A stretch of 64,000 nucleotides of DNA from Luidia sarsii (lineage: Eukaryota > Echinodermata > Asteroidea > Paxillosida > Luidiidae), in NCBI GenBank assembly GCA_949987565.1, contig OX465102.1, positions 29,953,873 through 30,017,872 of the forward strand, given 5' to 3'. The position numbers and the translations under genes were made by a program. The notes under the pieces were generated by a model. It did no database searches. It was not told the DNA's origin and saw nothing but the letters and a program-made list of their open reading frames with translations. Positions 31,763 through 43,731 of the stretch are shown here, in pieces. Numbering within the stretch: the stretch's first letter is position 1; each line of letters opens with the position of its first letter.

Positions 31763-33462
31763 TGCAAGAGCGTCAACTGGTTCTGAAAAAAGGGAAACCA
31801 TTCGCGAGAGAACTTAGTGACAGGTCGCCCGTGCCCCGCCTGTGAATGAAATTATTTCCTGTTTATGATTTATATACCTCTCAGAGCGTAAGATGTAATT
31901 CTTTACCCATATGCAACCGTCCCGTGTGGACGATACACATTTCCGTAACAGTCACGATAAGCTCGGTACAACAGCCGACGTGAATTGCCGAGATCCGTGT
32001 CGCCCGCCGGCGACCGGGTAAACGCGGTGGCGGCGGCGTCGGGTGATTTCCGTTTTAGTCTGTGAGCAATCGCGGAGTGTAACCGATACGCGCGTCAATC
32101 GGACGGACCTCTCTGCGTCTGATCCGACTCTCCGGTATAGCAACGCATCATCTCATCACGGCAGGCTGCCGAGATGTGACAAGTCTGATCCCGCACCTAC
32201 CAAAAATGCGACTGCACTTCCTGGGAGCGTAATTGGTAAGTTCTCAGTGCGGCCGAGGTGGGTGAATTGGCCAGCTGTTCACATGTCCACATCCACACCA
32301 CAGTGCACTTTTTTTTTTTTGGTAAAAGCGGTGCGCGGCTTTGCGACGCGGTATTTTGCCAATCGACTTCAAGAAAACCAACATTGGTGTCAGCATTACC
32401 TCCCAACTCTGTACGACCCTGTAGAAGGGAAATCACATCAGAGATACGGGGATTCAAATTATAAAAAAGAAGAAGTACTCACCGTTTGCTCCTGTCCCTG
32501 TTTAGAATATCGCACACCGCTCTTGAGAGGAAAACAATCGTCCAATGGGGTCCTGTCAAAAAGATGATCTTGTCTCCGTCACTAGGGGATGCGAATCACT
32601 CCGCGGCCGGCTGAGCGCGTCGGGTGTGAAGGCAACATTCCTCTGTGAAGGCACCGACGAGTTTGTTTTCCCCGCTGCTAAACTATCCCGCACGGTTAAT
32701 TCCCGCTCCGTTAGAGACCGATCCGACGTCCGTGGCTGAGGCCGGCTGAGCGAGGGGTGGCGCGCTCTATTTATACGGCCTGGCTGGCTGGCCGGCTGGC
32801 TGGCTGGCTGCGATGGGCGTACACGATGTCACTGCCTTCCTCCGCTACCCCACAGGCAGCGTACAACGGGCTGCGTGGAATCAATGCTCCCCATTGGTTA
32901 AAGAAAGGGTACAGGCGCGCACTACAGCAGTGACACGACGCACACCGCGCTGCGTAGAATTCTATTCCGACGATGACTTTTGTTTTTGTACATCCCTCTC
33001 TCCGTTCATCAGAATTCATTTTGACCGACGTTTTCGCCCCGAAGGGCAGACGCCCATCTTCGTTACATGAAATGGAGGAATGTGACCGCTTCATTATTAT
33101 TCCTCGTTCGGCTAGTCGGCGGGGAAAGATAGGGACGAAATCAATTAAGGAGTGTACGGGGAGGGGAGGATTGATCTTAATTGACGGCACAGATCGATCG
33201 GAGAGGACACGATTTAAGAAGAGGTGAAAACGATCAGATTGTATAATCCGGGGCGATTCGTCATTATCCGGGAGTTCGCTCGGGTAACGGACTGAAGTTA
33301 TCAATACAGTCTTTCGCTTTCTTACCACAACCCCCTACCACAAGGCGCACCGATGGTCGCGGATATGGGCAAGTGGGACAACGCCACCAAGCGGTCGATT
33401 GGTAAACTGCCTTTGAGCGTGGCGTGTGGGCGGGGGGGGGGGGGCTGAGCTCGGGGTTGCGA
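31763..33462. other. GC-rich intergenic region
   Basis: Apart from the promoter entry, I recognise no gene. Several overlapping frames on both strands are explained by high GC. A (GGCT)n run lies at about 32780-32810. Confidence 0.4.
32483..32775 (-). promoter_or_regulatory. TATA promoter and non-coding first exon with GTGAGT donor
   Basis: On the minus strand a consensus TATAAATA (32775-32768) sits in a GC-rich, CpG-containing flank. About 30 nt downstream would place initiation near 32740. The putative exon runs to 32483 and ends at a strong donor, ACG|GTGAGTACT. It contains only a short upstream frame starting at an ATG about 115 nt before the donor. The downstream partner is not proven. 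The closest same-strand coding exon is the Tudor exon at 26568, giving a ~5.9-kb intron. Confidence 0.45.
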
Positions 33463-34438
33463 GCATTGTGGATGGGATTGGGGTTGGGGATGAGGATAGA
33501 GTTGGGGATGGGGTTTGGATTGGGGTTGGGGTTGGGGTTGGGGTTGGGTTTGGGTTTGGGTTTGGGGTTGGGGTTGGGGTTGGGTTTGGGTTTGGGTTTG
33601 GGTTTGGGGTTGGGGTTGGGGTTGGGTTTGGGGTTGGGGTTGGGTTTGGCGTTGGGGTTGGGGTTGGGGATGGGGTTGGGGTTGGGTTTGGGGTTGGGTT
33701 TGGGGTTGGGTTTGGGGTTGGGGTTGGGTTTGGGTTTGGGTTTGGGTTTGGGTTTGGGTTTGGGTGTGGGTTTGGGGTTGGGGTTGGGTTTGGCGTTGGG
33801 GTTGGGGTTGGGGATGGGGTTGGGTTTGGGGTTGGGGATGGGGTTGGGGTTGGGGTTGGGGTTGGGGTTGGGTTGGGGTCGGGGTTGGGGTTGGGGTTGG
33901 GTTGGGGTTGGGGTTGGGGTTGGGGTTGGGGTTGGGAATGGGGTTGGGGTTGGGGTTGGGGTTGGGGATGGGGATGGGGTTGGGGTTGGGGTTGGGGTTT
34001 GGGTTGGGGTTTGGGTTGGCGTTGGGGTTAGGGCTGGGGTTAGAGTTGGGGCTGGGGTTGGGGATGGGGTTGGGGTTGGGGTTGGGGTTGGGGTTGGGGT
34101 TGGGGTTGGGGTTGGGGTTAGGGTTGGGGTAAGAGTTGGGGTTTGGGTTTGGGTTGGGGTTGGGGATGGGGTTGGGAATGGGGTTGGAGTTGGGGTTGGG
34201 GTTGGGGTTGGGGTTGGGGTTGGGGTTGGGATTGGGGTTGGGGTTGGGGTTGTGGTTGGGGTTGGGGTTGGGGTTGGGGTTGGGAATGGGGTTGGGGTTG
34301 GGGTTGGGGTTGGGATGGGGTTGGGGTTGGGGTTTGGGTTTGGGTTGGGGTTGGGGTTAGGGCTGGGGTTAGAGTTGGGGTTGGGGTTGGGGTTGGGGGT
34401 GGGGTTGGGGTTGGAGATGGGGTTGGGGTTGGGGTTAC
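33463..34438 (+). repeat. ~975-bp (TTGGGG)n-type array, G-quadruplex-prone
   Basis: The plus strand is almost wholly GGGGTT, with interspersed GGGTTT, GGGGAT and some GGGTTAGG. Period six without stops gives long Pro-Asn/Pro-Thr frames on the minus strand and Gly-Leu/Gly-Val frames on the plus strand, all rejected as genes. The array ends abruptly at a Penelope RT fragment. Confidence 0.95.
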
Positions 34439-34440
34439 AA

Positions 34441-35110
34441 ATACTTTTATAGGTCATAAGTTGTGCGGTAACTATGGACAAGAGAAAGTGATAAATATAG
34501 TCTGAGATTTTTGCCGTTTGACTTGAGCATCCACTTATCCACAGATAGGTCAAAGTGTGAGTATCGATATAGTTCTGGTTGTACAGTATTTTTAGTCTGG
34601 GTGTTGTGGACCATACTGGTGGTCGTAGGGGCTATGTCCTGACTTAGTTCCATGTAATGCTGTGATTCAAGGTGCCGGTATTCAACTTTGAGATCGGATA
34701 GGTTGATTATGCAAATGCCTCTCCCTTTGTCACAATATTTCGGGGTTGTTTTTGAGGTCGTGGAGAGCGTAGGTTTCTAACCTGGACATTATTCAGTTTC
34801 CGATTTCTCAGACGAATAAGGGCTAGTTCGGCTTTCGTGGCTTCCAAATAGTTGTTGAGCGTATTGCTCGGTGTGGCTTTTGGATGCCAGTTAGATGGGA
34901 TTTGAACGGGTGGTTCAGAGTATAGGTTTGCGGTGCATAAGATGTGCGGTTCTCATTCGTTTTTCGAACGTGGTTTTGTCACTCAATACAGTTGTTCATT
35001 TACTGGTAGGTTTAGACGGAGTTGGACCTTTAGACATTTTCCTAATGCAATTTTCTCAGTTGGAGAAAGGGCTACATCGGATAGGTTGGTTATTGTATTT
35101 GTCACTGTTC
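34441..35110 (-). pseudogene. Penelope-like element RT N-terminus, frameshifted
   Basis: Minus-strand frames encode the characteristic PLE start. Near 35100 they read ITNLSDVALSPTEKIALGK (PLE: V-x-N-L-S..L-x-x-x-E-x-x-L..G). Then come KRMRTAHLMH-like and SNTLNNYLEAT-like segments. Near 34700-34640 there is DKGRGICIINLSD followed by a YRHLESQHYMELSQD-like stretch, the PLE ADKGxxxVI region and its helix. Frames are broken by single-base changes. The element is cut off where the G-rich array begins, so the RT catalytic motifs are missing. About 380 bp of it is duplicated at 39660-40060. Confidence 0.75.
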
Positions 35111-36340
35111 TCCGCTAAAGCAGTCAGAAGACTGGTTGGTAGTGCTCTGGGATTGGACCTGTGGCGTGAGGGAATGCTTTTGTGGCCGAGTATTGTGACT
35201 TCTTACAAGATGTGTGCAATCTGCGTTTTGCCATGTTTGGGTTTTGTTGAGAAAATGCTTCCTTATTTGGGAGGATATATTGTAATTTGGGTTGGTTAGG
35301 GTGACAATGTTGCAAATCTACTTTTTCTTGAAGAATATTAAAGATCCTGAAATAGTTGGTTTTGGTCACTGGCGCTTCTTCAGTTGTCCTTCTTTTCTCT
35401 TCACTCCCCTGGGCCGTTCGGTTCGCAAAGGAGTTGAGCCGACCTATATAGGCTCTTTGTATCGGCTATCGAGTTGGCCTTGTACGCCTCAGTGATCCGT
35501 CGGTTCCTCCCCGGCTAGATTTCGGGAGATGTCGGCCGACCTTATTGTTTGTGGCTTCCCACTCCACTTCAGACAAGAAGCCGTGTAAGAGAAGACTCCC
35601 AGCCAGTAATATATAAGCATTTAAACACCACATAACATCAGAGGGGACTTAAGTGCCAACGATAGAAAGAATCCTGCTAGTGAAATTATTAACGGTAAAA
35701 CGGTTTTTTAGTGAAGTGGAGTCAACTGGTGGTCTTTTATTTGTTTATTTTTTTTCCTCGAACATTTCGAAGTCCCGGCGTTTCTGATTATTTCAGCGTG
35801 ACCTGTCCCAAATGCAGGCAGTGACTTAAGAAAAAGATACTGTCGGAATGAAGACGTCAACATTCCCTCGACAGTTTCGTTGTTCTCGACTTCTCGCCTT
35901 CAAGTCGGAACGTCCTACCTGCCTTTGTACAGATTCGAGATTACCACAAGACCTCAACCAACAGAAAAGTGGGAGTCGCGGGTTGATTTGAAATTGAATT
36001 GAACGATAGTGAACGGGTGTTTGTATGAATTGAATTGCATTCAACGAGTGAATGAACTGAATTGAATGAGACTTGAATTTATTGATTGATATAATTAATA
36101 AATTGCATCTAATATTTAATCGCTTGGTTTTTAATGAGCTGTCCATACACAAATGCAATTGACTTTTAAGTGATTGATAAAGTATTTTGAATTGAATTGA
36201 ATTAATTCAACACCTAAGTTATAATGATGCATACAGTTAACGATACGCAGATTGTTGTGCAATAATATGCGTATCCACTAAGTGTATGCATCATTTCCAT
36301 GGCTCGGCAATCTTTTTTTTTATCAGGCTGGATCAAAGTA
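35111..36340. other. Intergenic; GAATTGAATT-rich and hairpin sequence
   Basis: A run rich in GAATTGAATT lies at about 35990-36210. A large hairpin at 36221-36297 has outer arms AATGATGCATAC/GTATGCATCATT and inner arms GATACGCA/TGCGTATC. No coding region was recognised. Confidence 0.5.
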
Positions 36341-36817
36341 TATGTGACCCGGCACAGCGACATGAGGATTAGGCCTATCCCACCAAAACAATTTTCGAGT
36401 AAACAACACCTGCAGTCAAAGTATCTTCTCAATTCGATAAAAAAAATCACTTTTTTGTGTATTTTCGGAAGGTTAATAATTGGAGGATATTATGTATAAA
36501 GGATTTTTCCGAAATCCGTCTCTAAATGTTGAAAAAAACCCCGAGGATTAGTCGGGGGAGTGTTTGTGTACTGTTTTCATGAAAATGTAAAGTTCCTGCC
36601 TTTTTGAATGGCCGCTTTCGAGGAGTGCTGGTGCTGCTATATTGTGTCTGGTACCAAATGAACGAGCGAAGTCCCCTTGTACTATTTACAACAAAGTTCC
36701 CACGGAAATAAATGTGATACCAGTTGAGAGCTAATGGTATACTCTTTCACATCATTAGAAAATCTCAAAATCTCAAATGTGGGGGTTATTCCTCATTATG
36801 CTGTGCCGGGTCACATA
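36341..36817. mobile_element. Palindromic MITE, TATGTGACCCGG family, long copy
   Basis: Ends are TATGTGACCCGGCACAGC and GCTGTGCCGGGTCACATA over 477 bp. The inner arms include GTATACTCTTTCACATCATT at about 36738. The interior matches 61519-61983 in inverse order (a CTCCCCCGACTAATCCTCG-type block and the ACTTCGCTCGTTC block). It has no coding capacity. Confidence 0.85.
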
Positions 36818-39237
36818 TCGACAATGCATTCCCTGACGTCGAGCAGAGCACATACGGTTGGAAATGTTGATCTGTACTACGGCTCTATTCTAAGCCGCAC
36901 CATTTCTCGAAAGAGATGATTACTAGCCTCGGTTAATTGATCAAAATATCAATGGGTAAATGTACGGTAGTTATTGGCCATGAAACTGCTGCACTGTGTC
37001 GGCCATGCCAACATCAGTTCTAAACGCCGAGCATGTCTGTTAAGGAAAGACCAAGAGCGGGGCCAGCGATTTTGTCCAGCAACCGATTTGTTTTCTCATC
37101 CGTATCTTATATCCTCCAATAACCGGTTTTCGACGATATAAGGACTTTTCTTCAAACTGAACAATGTGGACGAAAGTATCACACTAAAAGAGGTCTCAGT
37201 CACTTTGTCCACACCACAGACTATTAGAATAATCATAGAGAAGGTTGATCAAGCCTGTCACTTCCGTAAGATTACCCGGTTTTGTTGACGTCCGCGGCGC
37301 ACCGCGCAGAAAGCATCGTCACCTATTTTCGTCGGTGTCCCAGTGCAGCCAAACGCAAAATAAATTCTTAAAATAACTCAAAATGCTGTGTGGCACTGTA
37401 AAATTCTTCCCTGTATGTTTTTTTTGTGTTCATCTTTGTTTTTGTTTTCGACACTGCTTCTAACACTTTCCTCAAATCATTCATAATTTATGCTTAAAAC
37501 GTAATGGTCTTGTTGATGTCTTCTTTTGTGACGTTTAAAAAAAACCTCCACAATCCTCTTTCTCGCTGCTCCTTCAGTTATGACCTTTCCCAATGTCACT
37601 CCAGAGACACATTTCCTCCTTGGTACTTTCTCTAGCTGCCCTTTTATTTTTTTTAATTTTTTTTTAAAGCCTTTTGGGCCATGTTACTTTTTGTCTTTGA
37701 ATCATAATAAAAAAAATATTTTAAAAATTATATAAGCGAGACGCTCTATAGGAGCCTCCATAGTTTTTACCCAGAACGGACTGCCTCAAGTTGCGTGATA
37801 TATATTTTTTCTACGGATGTTGGGGTTTATTATGGTACACTCAGATTTTTTTTAGGACCAACAATAAAGAAAACTGGAGCTTCGAAGAACTGCCAATTTT
37901 GTACCTCGGAAAATAGACCCCAAAAGAGCAACTTTTTGAATAACACGAGTTTGGCCTACTGGAAAAGCCTTAAATTTCCACATTTTCGGTGACGGACAAG
38001 AGCAGGAAACCAACTGTAAGATACGAAGTCTGAGATTGTTATACGGAGTTGTTTTCATAGTGCGATGTGAGTTAGAAGGCTAAGCGTCGAAAACGTGTAG
38101 CGTCGAAAACAGGGGTTTCCACGATACATTTCGTTCTCGTTTGCAAAGCAATCAAAACTGTATGAATTTGTATCAATTCTTTATGAAGGAAAGTGTGGCA
38201 TGGCCACTTAGTTGTTGGTTGTTTTTTGATAGCCTTACAGTATACATGTACATAAGTTAAATGCCCCACTGGATTTTGATTTGCTTATACATGTAGTAAA
38301 CCCCCACCCCCCACTGGTAAAGCAATGTTTTTATTATGTGCATGTAATTAAACACCCTTGATCTCCAGCCCCAGCCCTGTGTATGATTGTTTCCTGCTCA
38401 ACTTAGCTAGAGTCACTTTGCAGACCGGCAGTGGAGTGAACAACACGCAAAACTCCAACTCAGTCAAGTTACTGCCCTTTCGTTTTGGTCTGATCCACGC
38501 TCGATCAATAGTTTTTGTTGTTGCAAGTGAGTTCCCCAAACTCTTTAGTATTTTTTGGTTCTCCGATTAGGTATACCGTGCTCATTTTTCAGGCTATACA
38601 AAGGCGTTCGGATAAGCATTGCCTACCGACCTGGGCGCCATGGAGTGAAATCGTTCCAATCTGCATTTGTATTTGTAGGCAAGATTAAGGATTAGGCCAA
38701 CGACTTAACGCAACCCTTTTTTTTGGCGGGCCCCATTTCGCCCGAACGTTTTTCCAGTGTGCACGGTATCCCCCTGACCCGCACTTTCAGTCGTGACCGT
38801 ACTCTCAATCTCATCCTTAATCCCTGACATCTTCCCCGACGCGTTCGCTAACTTCCTTGGTGTTAATGGATTTAATTAGCTTTGGTAAGGCGGAAGGATA
38901 CGCCAGGCTTTCTCACACCCTAAAAAAACCCCGCTGCGACATCGGTGTACACAGTTGGGGAGTTTTTTTGCAGCGTAACGGATGTACGTGGCGCGAAATC
39001 GCTCTAACATCAGGCGGGGTAATCCGAAGCATACGTCCCCTCGATTCCCGTGGTCCCTTGCTCCTTGAGTGCACAGGACCAGAACTTCGCTCTGGCGCAG
39101 ATGTAATCCAGTTCCCCCAATGGATAGCGTCCTTCGGAGAGGGAGATAAAGCATCCCGGTATCGGATATCCGAGCAACGGAGCAGGCGGTGCTCATTGCA
39201 CTTCAAGTATACGGCAAACACTTATAGTTAAATAAAT
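36818..39237. other. Intergenic, no gene recognised
   Basis: No supported coding exon, RNA or element was found. An A+T-rich stretch lies at about 37620-37750. Confidence 0.4.
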
Positions 39238-39390
39238 ACGACTCAAGGCTTTGCAAGGTGGGTGAAACAATATAGGAGGGTTTGCACCAAGTATTAGGTC
39301 TCTTAAAGAAGAGGTGTGGTTCTGAAAAAAAGTGGTAACTCGACGTTCCGGCCAGTATGCTCTGGCCGTCATCAGGAGAATGCCTTGGAC
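39238..39390 (-). repeat. Penelope-type pLTR copy
   Basis: The order AAGGCTTTGCAAGGTGGGTG, GTCTCTTAAAGAAGAGGTG, TGGTTCTGAAAAAAAGTGG, ACTCGACGTTCCGGCCAG, then CTCTGGCCGTCATCAGGAG matches the arms at 9.8 kb and 62.3 kb. The hammerhead-like core is present on the minus strand, but GAAAC reads GGAAC. Confidence 0.65.
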
Positions 39391-39659
39391 TCGGTGGTGG
39401 ATCAGCTTAGAATTATGCCGGTGGTCGCTGAGGCGGGAAGGCGGGAAAGAGGATAATCCTCTGGGGAGGATAATCCTAAGAGGGGCTAGGTGGGGGGAGG
39501 GGGGCGAACGTGTGGGTGCTCATTGGGGTGTGATGGATGGCGGTGGGGAGGCCGTGGATATAGGTGATCCATAAGTCGGCTGAGGAGGGGGGGGGGGCTT
39601 AGACTGTCTTGTTTGGGTATTGTTTGGGTGACCTTGGATATAGAGGATCAGTTGGTCGG

Positions 39660-40060
39660 GATGTGAGGGAGCCAGTTTCCGATTTCTCAGACGAATAAGG
39701 GCTAGTTCGGCTCTCGTGGCTTCCAAATAGTTGTTGAGCGTATTGCTCGGTGTGGCTTTTGGATGCCAGTTAGATGGGGTTTTGAACGGGTGGTTCAGAG
39801 TATAGGTTCTGGTGCATAAGATGTGCGGTTCTCATTCGTTTTCCGAACGTGGTTATGTCACTATATACAGTTGCTCAGACTGGTAGGTTTAGGCGGAGTT
39901 GAACCTTTAGACATTTTCCTAATGCAATTTTCTCAGTTGGAGAAAGGGTTACATCGGATAGGTTGGTTATGTATTTGTCACTGTTCTCCGCTAAAGTAGT
40001 CAGTAGACTGGTTGGTAATGCTCTGGGATTGGACCTGGGCGTGAGGGGATGCTTTTGTGG
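39660..40060 (-). pseudogene. Second copy of the Penelope RT N-terminus
   Basis: Over about 380 bp it is nearly identical to 34790-35170. Decayed minus-strand frames include ATRAELALIRLRNRKLAPS and the NLSDVTLSPTEKIALGK-like start. The downstream RT part is missing and replaced by unrelated GC-rich sequence. The 39.24-kb pLTR copy lies on the same side. Confidence 0.7.
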
Positions 40061-40504
40061 CCGATTTCTTGGGGGTACGGTGTCGTGCTTGCGGGTTTCG
40101 ATGGCCTCTCAGATCCGTCTGGAATGCCACTGCTGTATTGGGACGATTATAATAGTCGAATTGCATTCTCACCGGTGTAGCAGTCTGATCCGGGTCCCGT
40201 GCTCAGATGAGACCGTTACCATATATGGATAAAAACGTCATGCGCAGTGCGCATGGTAGTTGTACATTTTGAAGGCCGTGCTGAGTCGATACGGCCATTG
40301 GCAATGCAGCGCTTTCAGACACGTTCGTTGACCCGTAGTTATTTACCAACTCGCACATTACGGAACCTAGTACCTAGGCCTGGAGTTTTACATTGTGGAA
40401 GAAATGCTACAGTTGTTCCCCGTAATAAGGGTGTATCGACTGACTTCATACAATCAAAAGCAAACTGTGCTCGTTCGCGGAAAATCATAAACAACGTTCA
40501 ATTG

Positions 40505-40625
40505 AAGGGCTCCCTTCACGTGCTTGGTTCACTGACTCATCTGAGCACGCTGAGCAGCTGAGAACGTTGCTGCAACGTGCTGAGGTGAGCCAGTGACGTC
40601 ACGGCTCAACTCAGCACGGGGGCCC
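40505..40625. other. Imperfect palindrome rich in TGAGC/GCTCA
   Basis: CACGTGCTTGGTTCACTGAC on the left is mirrored by GTGAGCCAGTGACGTCACGG on the right. The centre CTGAGCAGCTGAGAACG..CGTGCTGAG is also self-complementary. It may be a decayed small MITE. Confidence 0.4.
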
Positions 40626-40675
40626 GTCTGAGATCGTTACACCGGCACCAAACCAGCACGGATTCACCCGCATGC

Positions 40676-40835
40676 CCCAGACCGGTTCGGTGGTCAAGTG
40701 GTTGAGACATGCGCACAAGAAAGATGACGTAACGGGTTCGAATTCCGCCCGCTCAAAATGCGGGTGTTTTTTTTCTTTACAAGCTTGTACACGGGCAAAG
40801 CACGGAACACACGATGCCGTTATTGAACAATAATA
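40676..40835 (+). mobile_element. tRNA-derived SINE, older copy
   Basis: GGTTCGGTGGTCAAGTGGTT (box A region) and GGGTTCGAATTCCGCCC (box B) are followed by a short stem and CGGGCAAAGCACGGA. The order matches the better-preserved SINE at 43732-43890. Confidence 0.6.
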
Positions 40836-41799
40836 TGCCGAGCATTATTGTTTAGGGCAAAGCGTCACTGAACTGCCGTGACGCAGGATTAGAAACGAAG
40901 AACGCATTATTGTCATTATTGTCGCAATGACAAAGTACCCCGACTCGAGTGGCCGCGCCAAATCATTCACTTTCAGATGTAGAAGGACTTTGAACCGTAG
41001 CGACGATGCCCGTTTTTAGCAGGGAGAAGCTGTGAATGAAATGTCTTTAGAGTATTTAACCACATCCACTGCAGGAGTCTCCTGGGGAAAACTTTTTTGG
41101 GCGATTACTTACTCCATGATCCACTGTTCTCGTTGATCTTTCCCCTTAAGCTTTCACCTTTACCCATCCCTAGCTCCCAACCACCTTCCCTCTCCCTTCC
41201 ATCTCACCCTAGTCTATTTACCGGCTTTCCTCTTTGTCCTTTCTCAGTCTTTCATTTCCTACTGCCTCCCCTCTCACTCCTGTCTATTGTTGCCCTGTCA
41301 TGCCCATTCTACCTTTGAACAAAAAGGCCAGCTATAAAAGCACTCAAACGCCAGGCCTTATAGGCCCACATTAAAAAAGAAGAAGAATGCAGTGACAATT
41401 AGAATTCTGCAGATAGAAATGATAGGGCTTACCTTACAACCTTCAGATGGCAGCTGTTGAAACCCCTCCTTCCCCGCTTCATCAATCCGAAGAGCCTCGT
41501 TCGACCGTTTCTGGCTCCAAGGCTACCCATTAAGCTCCAAAGCTACCAAGTTGTGCCTCGCACTGGAAATAAAGATTGTGACACCTGGTGAACGATGAAG
41601 CTTCAAGGGTTTTTAATTGGCTCAAACCAACAACATCTCCGTTGAGACCGAAGCCACGAACCTCGATACCTGATACTGTCGCGGTCCGGGAGTGGAAGAC
41701 TCCAGCCCTTGGAGGGTTGTGCACTCCTCCTCGATGTGGGTGTGTACCCTCCGAATGAAGACACCGCAGACACCTGATTTGGAGTTAGACCGGTTTTAA
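40836..41799. other. Intergenic; possible Penelope 3' remnant
   Basis: T/C-rich sequence at about 41130-41330, with TTTACCGGCTTTCCTCTTTG and GCTATAAAAGCACTCAAACG before a CAGGCC block, resembles the T/C-rich 3' section of the PLE copies at 20.0-20.2 kb. No coding frame is supported. Confidence 0.3.
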
Positions 41800-42118
41800 T
41801 TCTCCCATATCTTGTTCCCTTTAATACAAAGAGCATTACAAAAACTTCTAATTCTACATCCCAATATAAAATAAAAACAATCACAATTACAAACATTTAT
41901 AATGCGCCGGTGTCTACCTCTAGAGACGCTCATGTCGCAGTACAGAAAATCCATAAAGAAGAGAATTACGAACAGTTATAGCAACTAACAAAGAAGTATG
42001 ATCTCAAGGCAGCTTTGAACTCACAGATTGAATCGACAGAACGAATATTGAGCAATAGTGCATTCCAGAGATGGGGCCAGCAATAGGAAAAGATCGATCA
42101 CCCCATGAATTATGAGCA
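41800..42118 (-). pseudogene. LINE (non-LTR retrotransposon) C-terminal fragment and 3' UTR
   Basis: Minus-strand reading from about 42115 gives SWGDRSFPIAGP and, after a frameshift, HLWNALLLNIRSVDSI then EFKAALRSYFF. This is the conserved C-terminal signature of many invertebrate CR1/L2/Jockey-type LINEs (GxRxFSVAxPxLWNxLP..SxxxFKxxLKxYLF). It is followed by a short basic end and an A+T-rich 3' region. It is 5'-truncated and dead. Confidence 0.65.
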
Positions 42119-43192
42119 TGAGCATTAATTGGATACATTTTTGTCAACCAGGTAAATTAAACAGAAAAGTTATTACTCTTACCCAAAGATTAGGGGATTC
42201 AAGGCTGCGCTATACCCCTCTCTCTCTCTCACCAACCGGTCAACGACCGACACACGCCGTCTTTCCATCCCGTCCAGCTCACGGGAAACCATCACACCAG
42301 AAACAAGAACCCACGTCCGCGTCATCACAGACAGGGAGAGACCAAGGGAGAGCACACGAGAGAACTCTCGAGAAAGCGCGTGCTTTTGCGCAAGCGCGAT
42401 GTGATAGGGACAGCGTTGCCATGATCGCCCAACAATGGACTTTTCCATACCCCCACATTACCATTAAAGGGTTTGTAGGAGAAATGGAAGCAAATCGTTC
42501 CATGGTTTTTCTCTCAAAGTAATATTTTTTTGAAAACGAATTTACTTTTAAGAATTTATTTTGAATGAACAACAAGACTGCATGTCTTTGAGTTGGGAAA
42601 ACAAATAACATTACACTTTTGTTCCTCCTTGCCATCTTAGATTGGATTGTCCTTACTCTGCTTGTCCTTGGATTGTCCTTACTCTGTTTTCTCCTTCCCT
42701 CTTACCCTCCTGTCCAATCTCTTCCCCTCAACCCCAGTCCTTGCCCCATCTCTTCCCCTTCTCATCCTGACCTATCACATCTCTGATACATCTCTGATAC
42801 ATGTGCATAATTTTCTCCTTGTTTGGCATTTATTCATCAATTTATTTCCCATCTTTAATTTCCATGATATAGACTGTATGTACTTTCTCACCCTGTTTGT
42901 ACTTCTTGTTTGTTTTCAATGGCCGAATAAATAATAATAATAATAATATAACAAAACCTTATTTTTGTATGGCCGCCATACTCACGAAATTCGTTGAGAG
43001 CGAGAAGAACCGCATGGTACGGTCGACTGATTTTGTCGCGTATCAATTTGGATTCGTGAATATTACGAAGTCATCTCAAACACAGCGAGGCACAAATATA
43101 AATAACAGACAAAAGGAACACATGGGAAATGAGGATTGGAATCAAGGTTTACGGAAAAGAAACGATGTATGTTTAATATTCTGCATCCAAAA
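42119..43192. other. Intergenic, no gene recognised
   Basis: It contains an (AAT)n run at about 42925-42950 preceded by GGCCGAATAAATAAT, a typical retroelement tail. No coding region is supported. Confidence 0.35.
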
Positions 43193-43257
43193 TTAATTAA
43201 CGCTCATTGCACTCAGTGTTTATCACGTTGAGCAGGGAAAACCTCATTGAATTACAT
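43193..43257 (+). mobile_element. SINE 3' tail fragment
   Basis: CACTCAGTGTTTATCACGTT and GAGCAGGGAAAACC match the body of the SINE at 43845-43885. The tRNA-like head is absent. Confidence 0.55.
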
Positions 43258-43297
43258 TCTCATCGATGAAAACATCATGTTATCTCTATAACGCTCC

Positions 43298-43653
43298 TTA
43301 TAGCCCCTACACAATGAATAACATTCATACGTTGTCTGATCCAACATATGCATGAAATAGCACACCTGTGAAAAATTCAGCTTAATCCGCCAACCGAGTC
43401 TCGAGAAAATCGTGAAAACCGCTTCATTTTTTCCGCGAAAATGCAGCATTCAACGCCGTACTGTTCCGAAAAATAGTTTCTCGGTGAGACGTAAACGATT
43501 TCTTGTACTCTTTTGTGAAAAAATGCAGCAATTTAGACAGAAATATTTCAGTGCGAGGTTTCTACTATAACCATCTTCAAACTGTATAAGTTTCATGTAA
43601 ATCTGTGAACATTTCTGTTTTTCGATCTTACCAATGTTGTGTAGGGGCTTTAA
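43298..43653 (+). mobile_element. TTAA-type MITE
   Basis: Left end TTATAGCCCCTACACAAT (TTAA mutated to TTAT), right end GTGTAGGGGCTTTAA. The interior is collinear with the other copies. Confidence 0.8.
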
Positions 43654-43731
43654 CCAACATAGCTATTGGTTAATAGATAGAGTGTGGCCAGGAATTAATT
43701 AATCAATTGAATTCACAACACGACCTCGAAC

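Noticed and set aside
33264..34553. 429-codon Pro-Asn/Pro-Thr repeat frame
   Set aside because: Generated by the (TTGGGG)n array. The other frames are similarly open.
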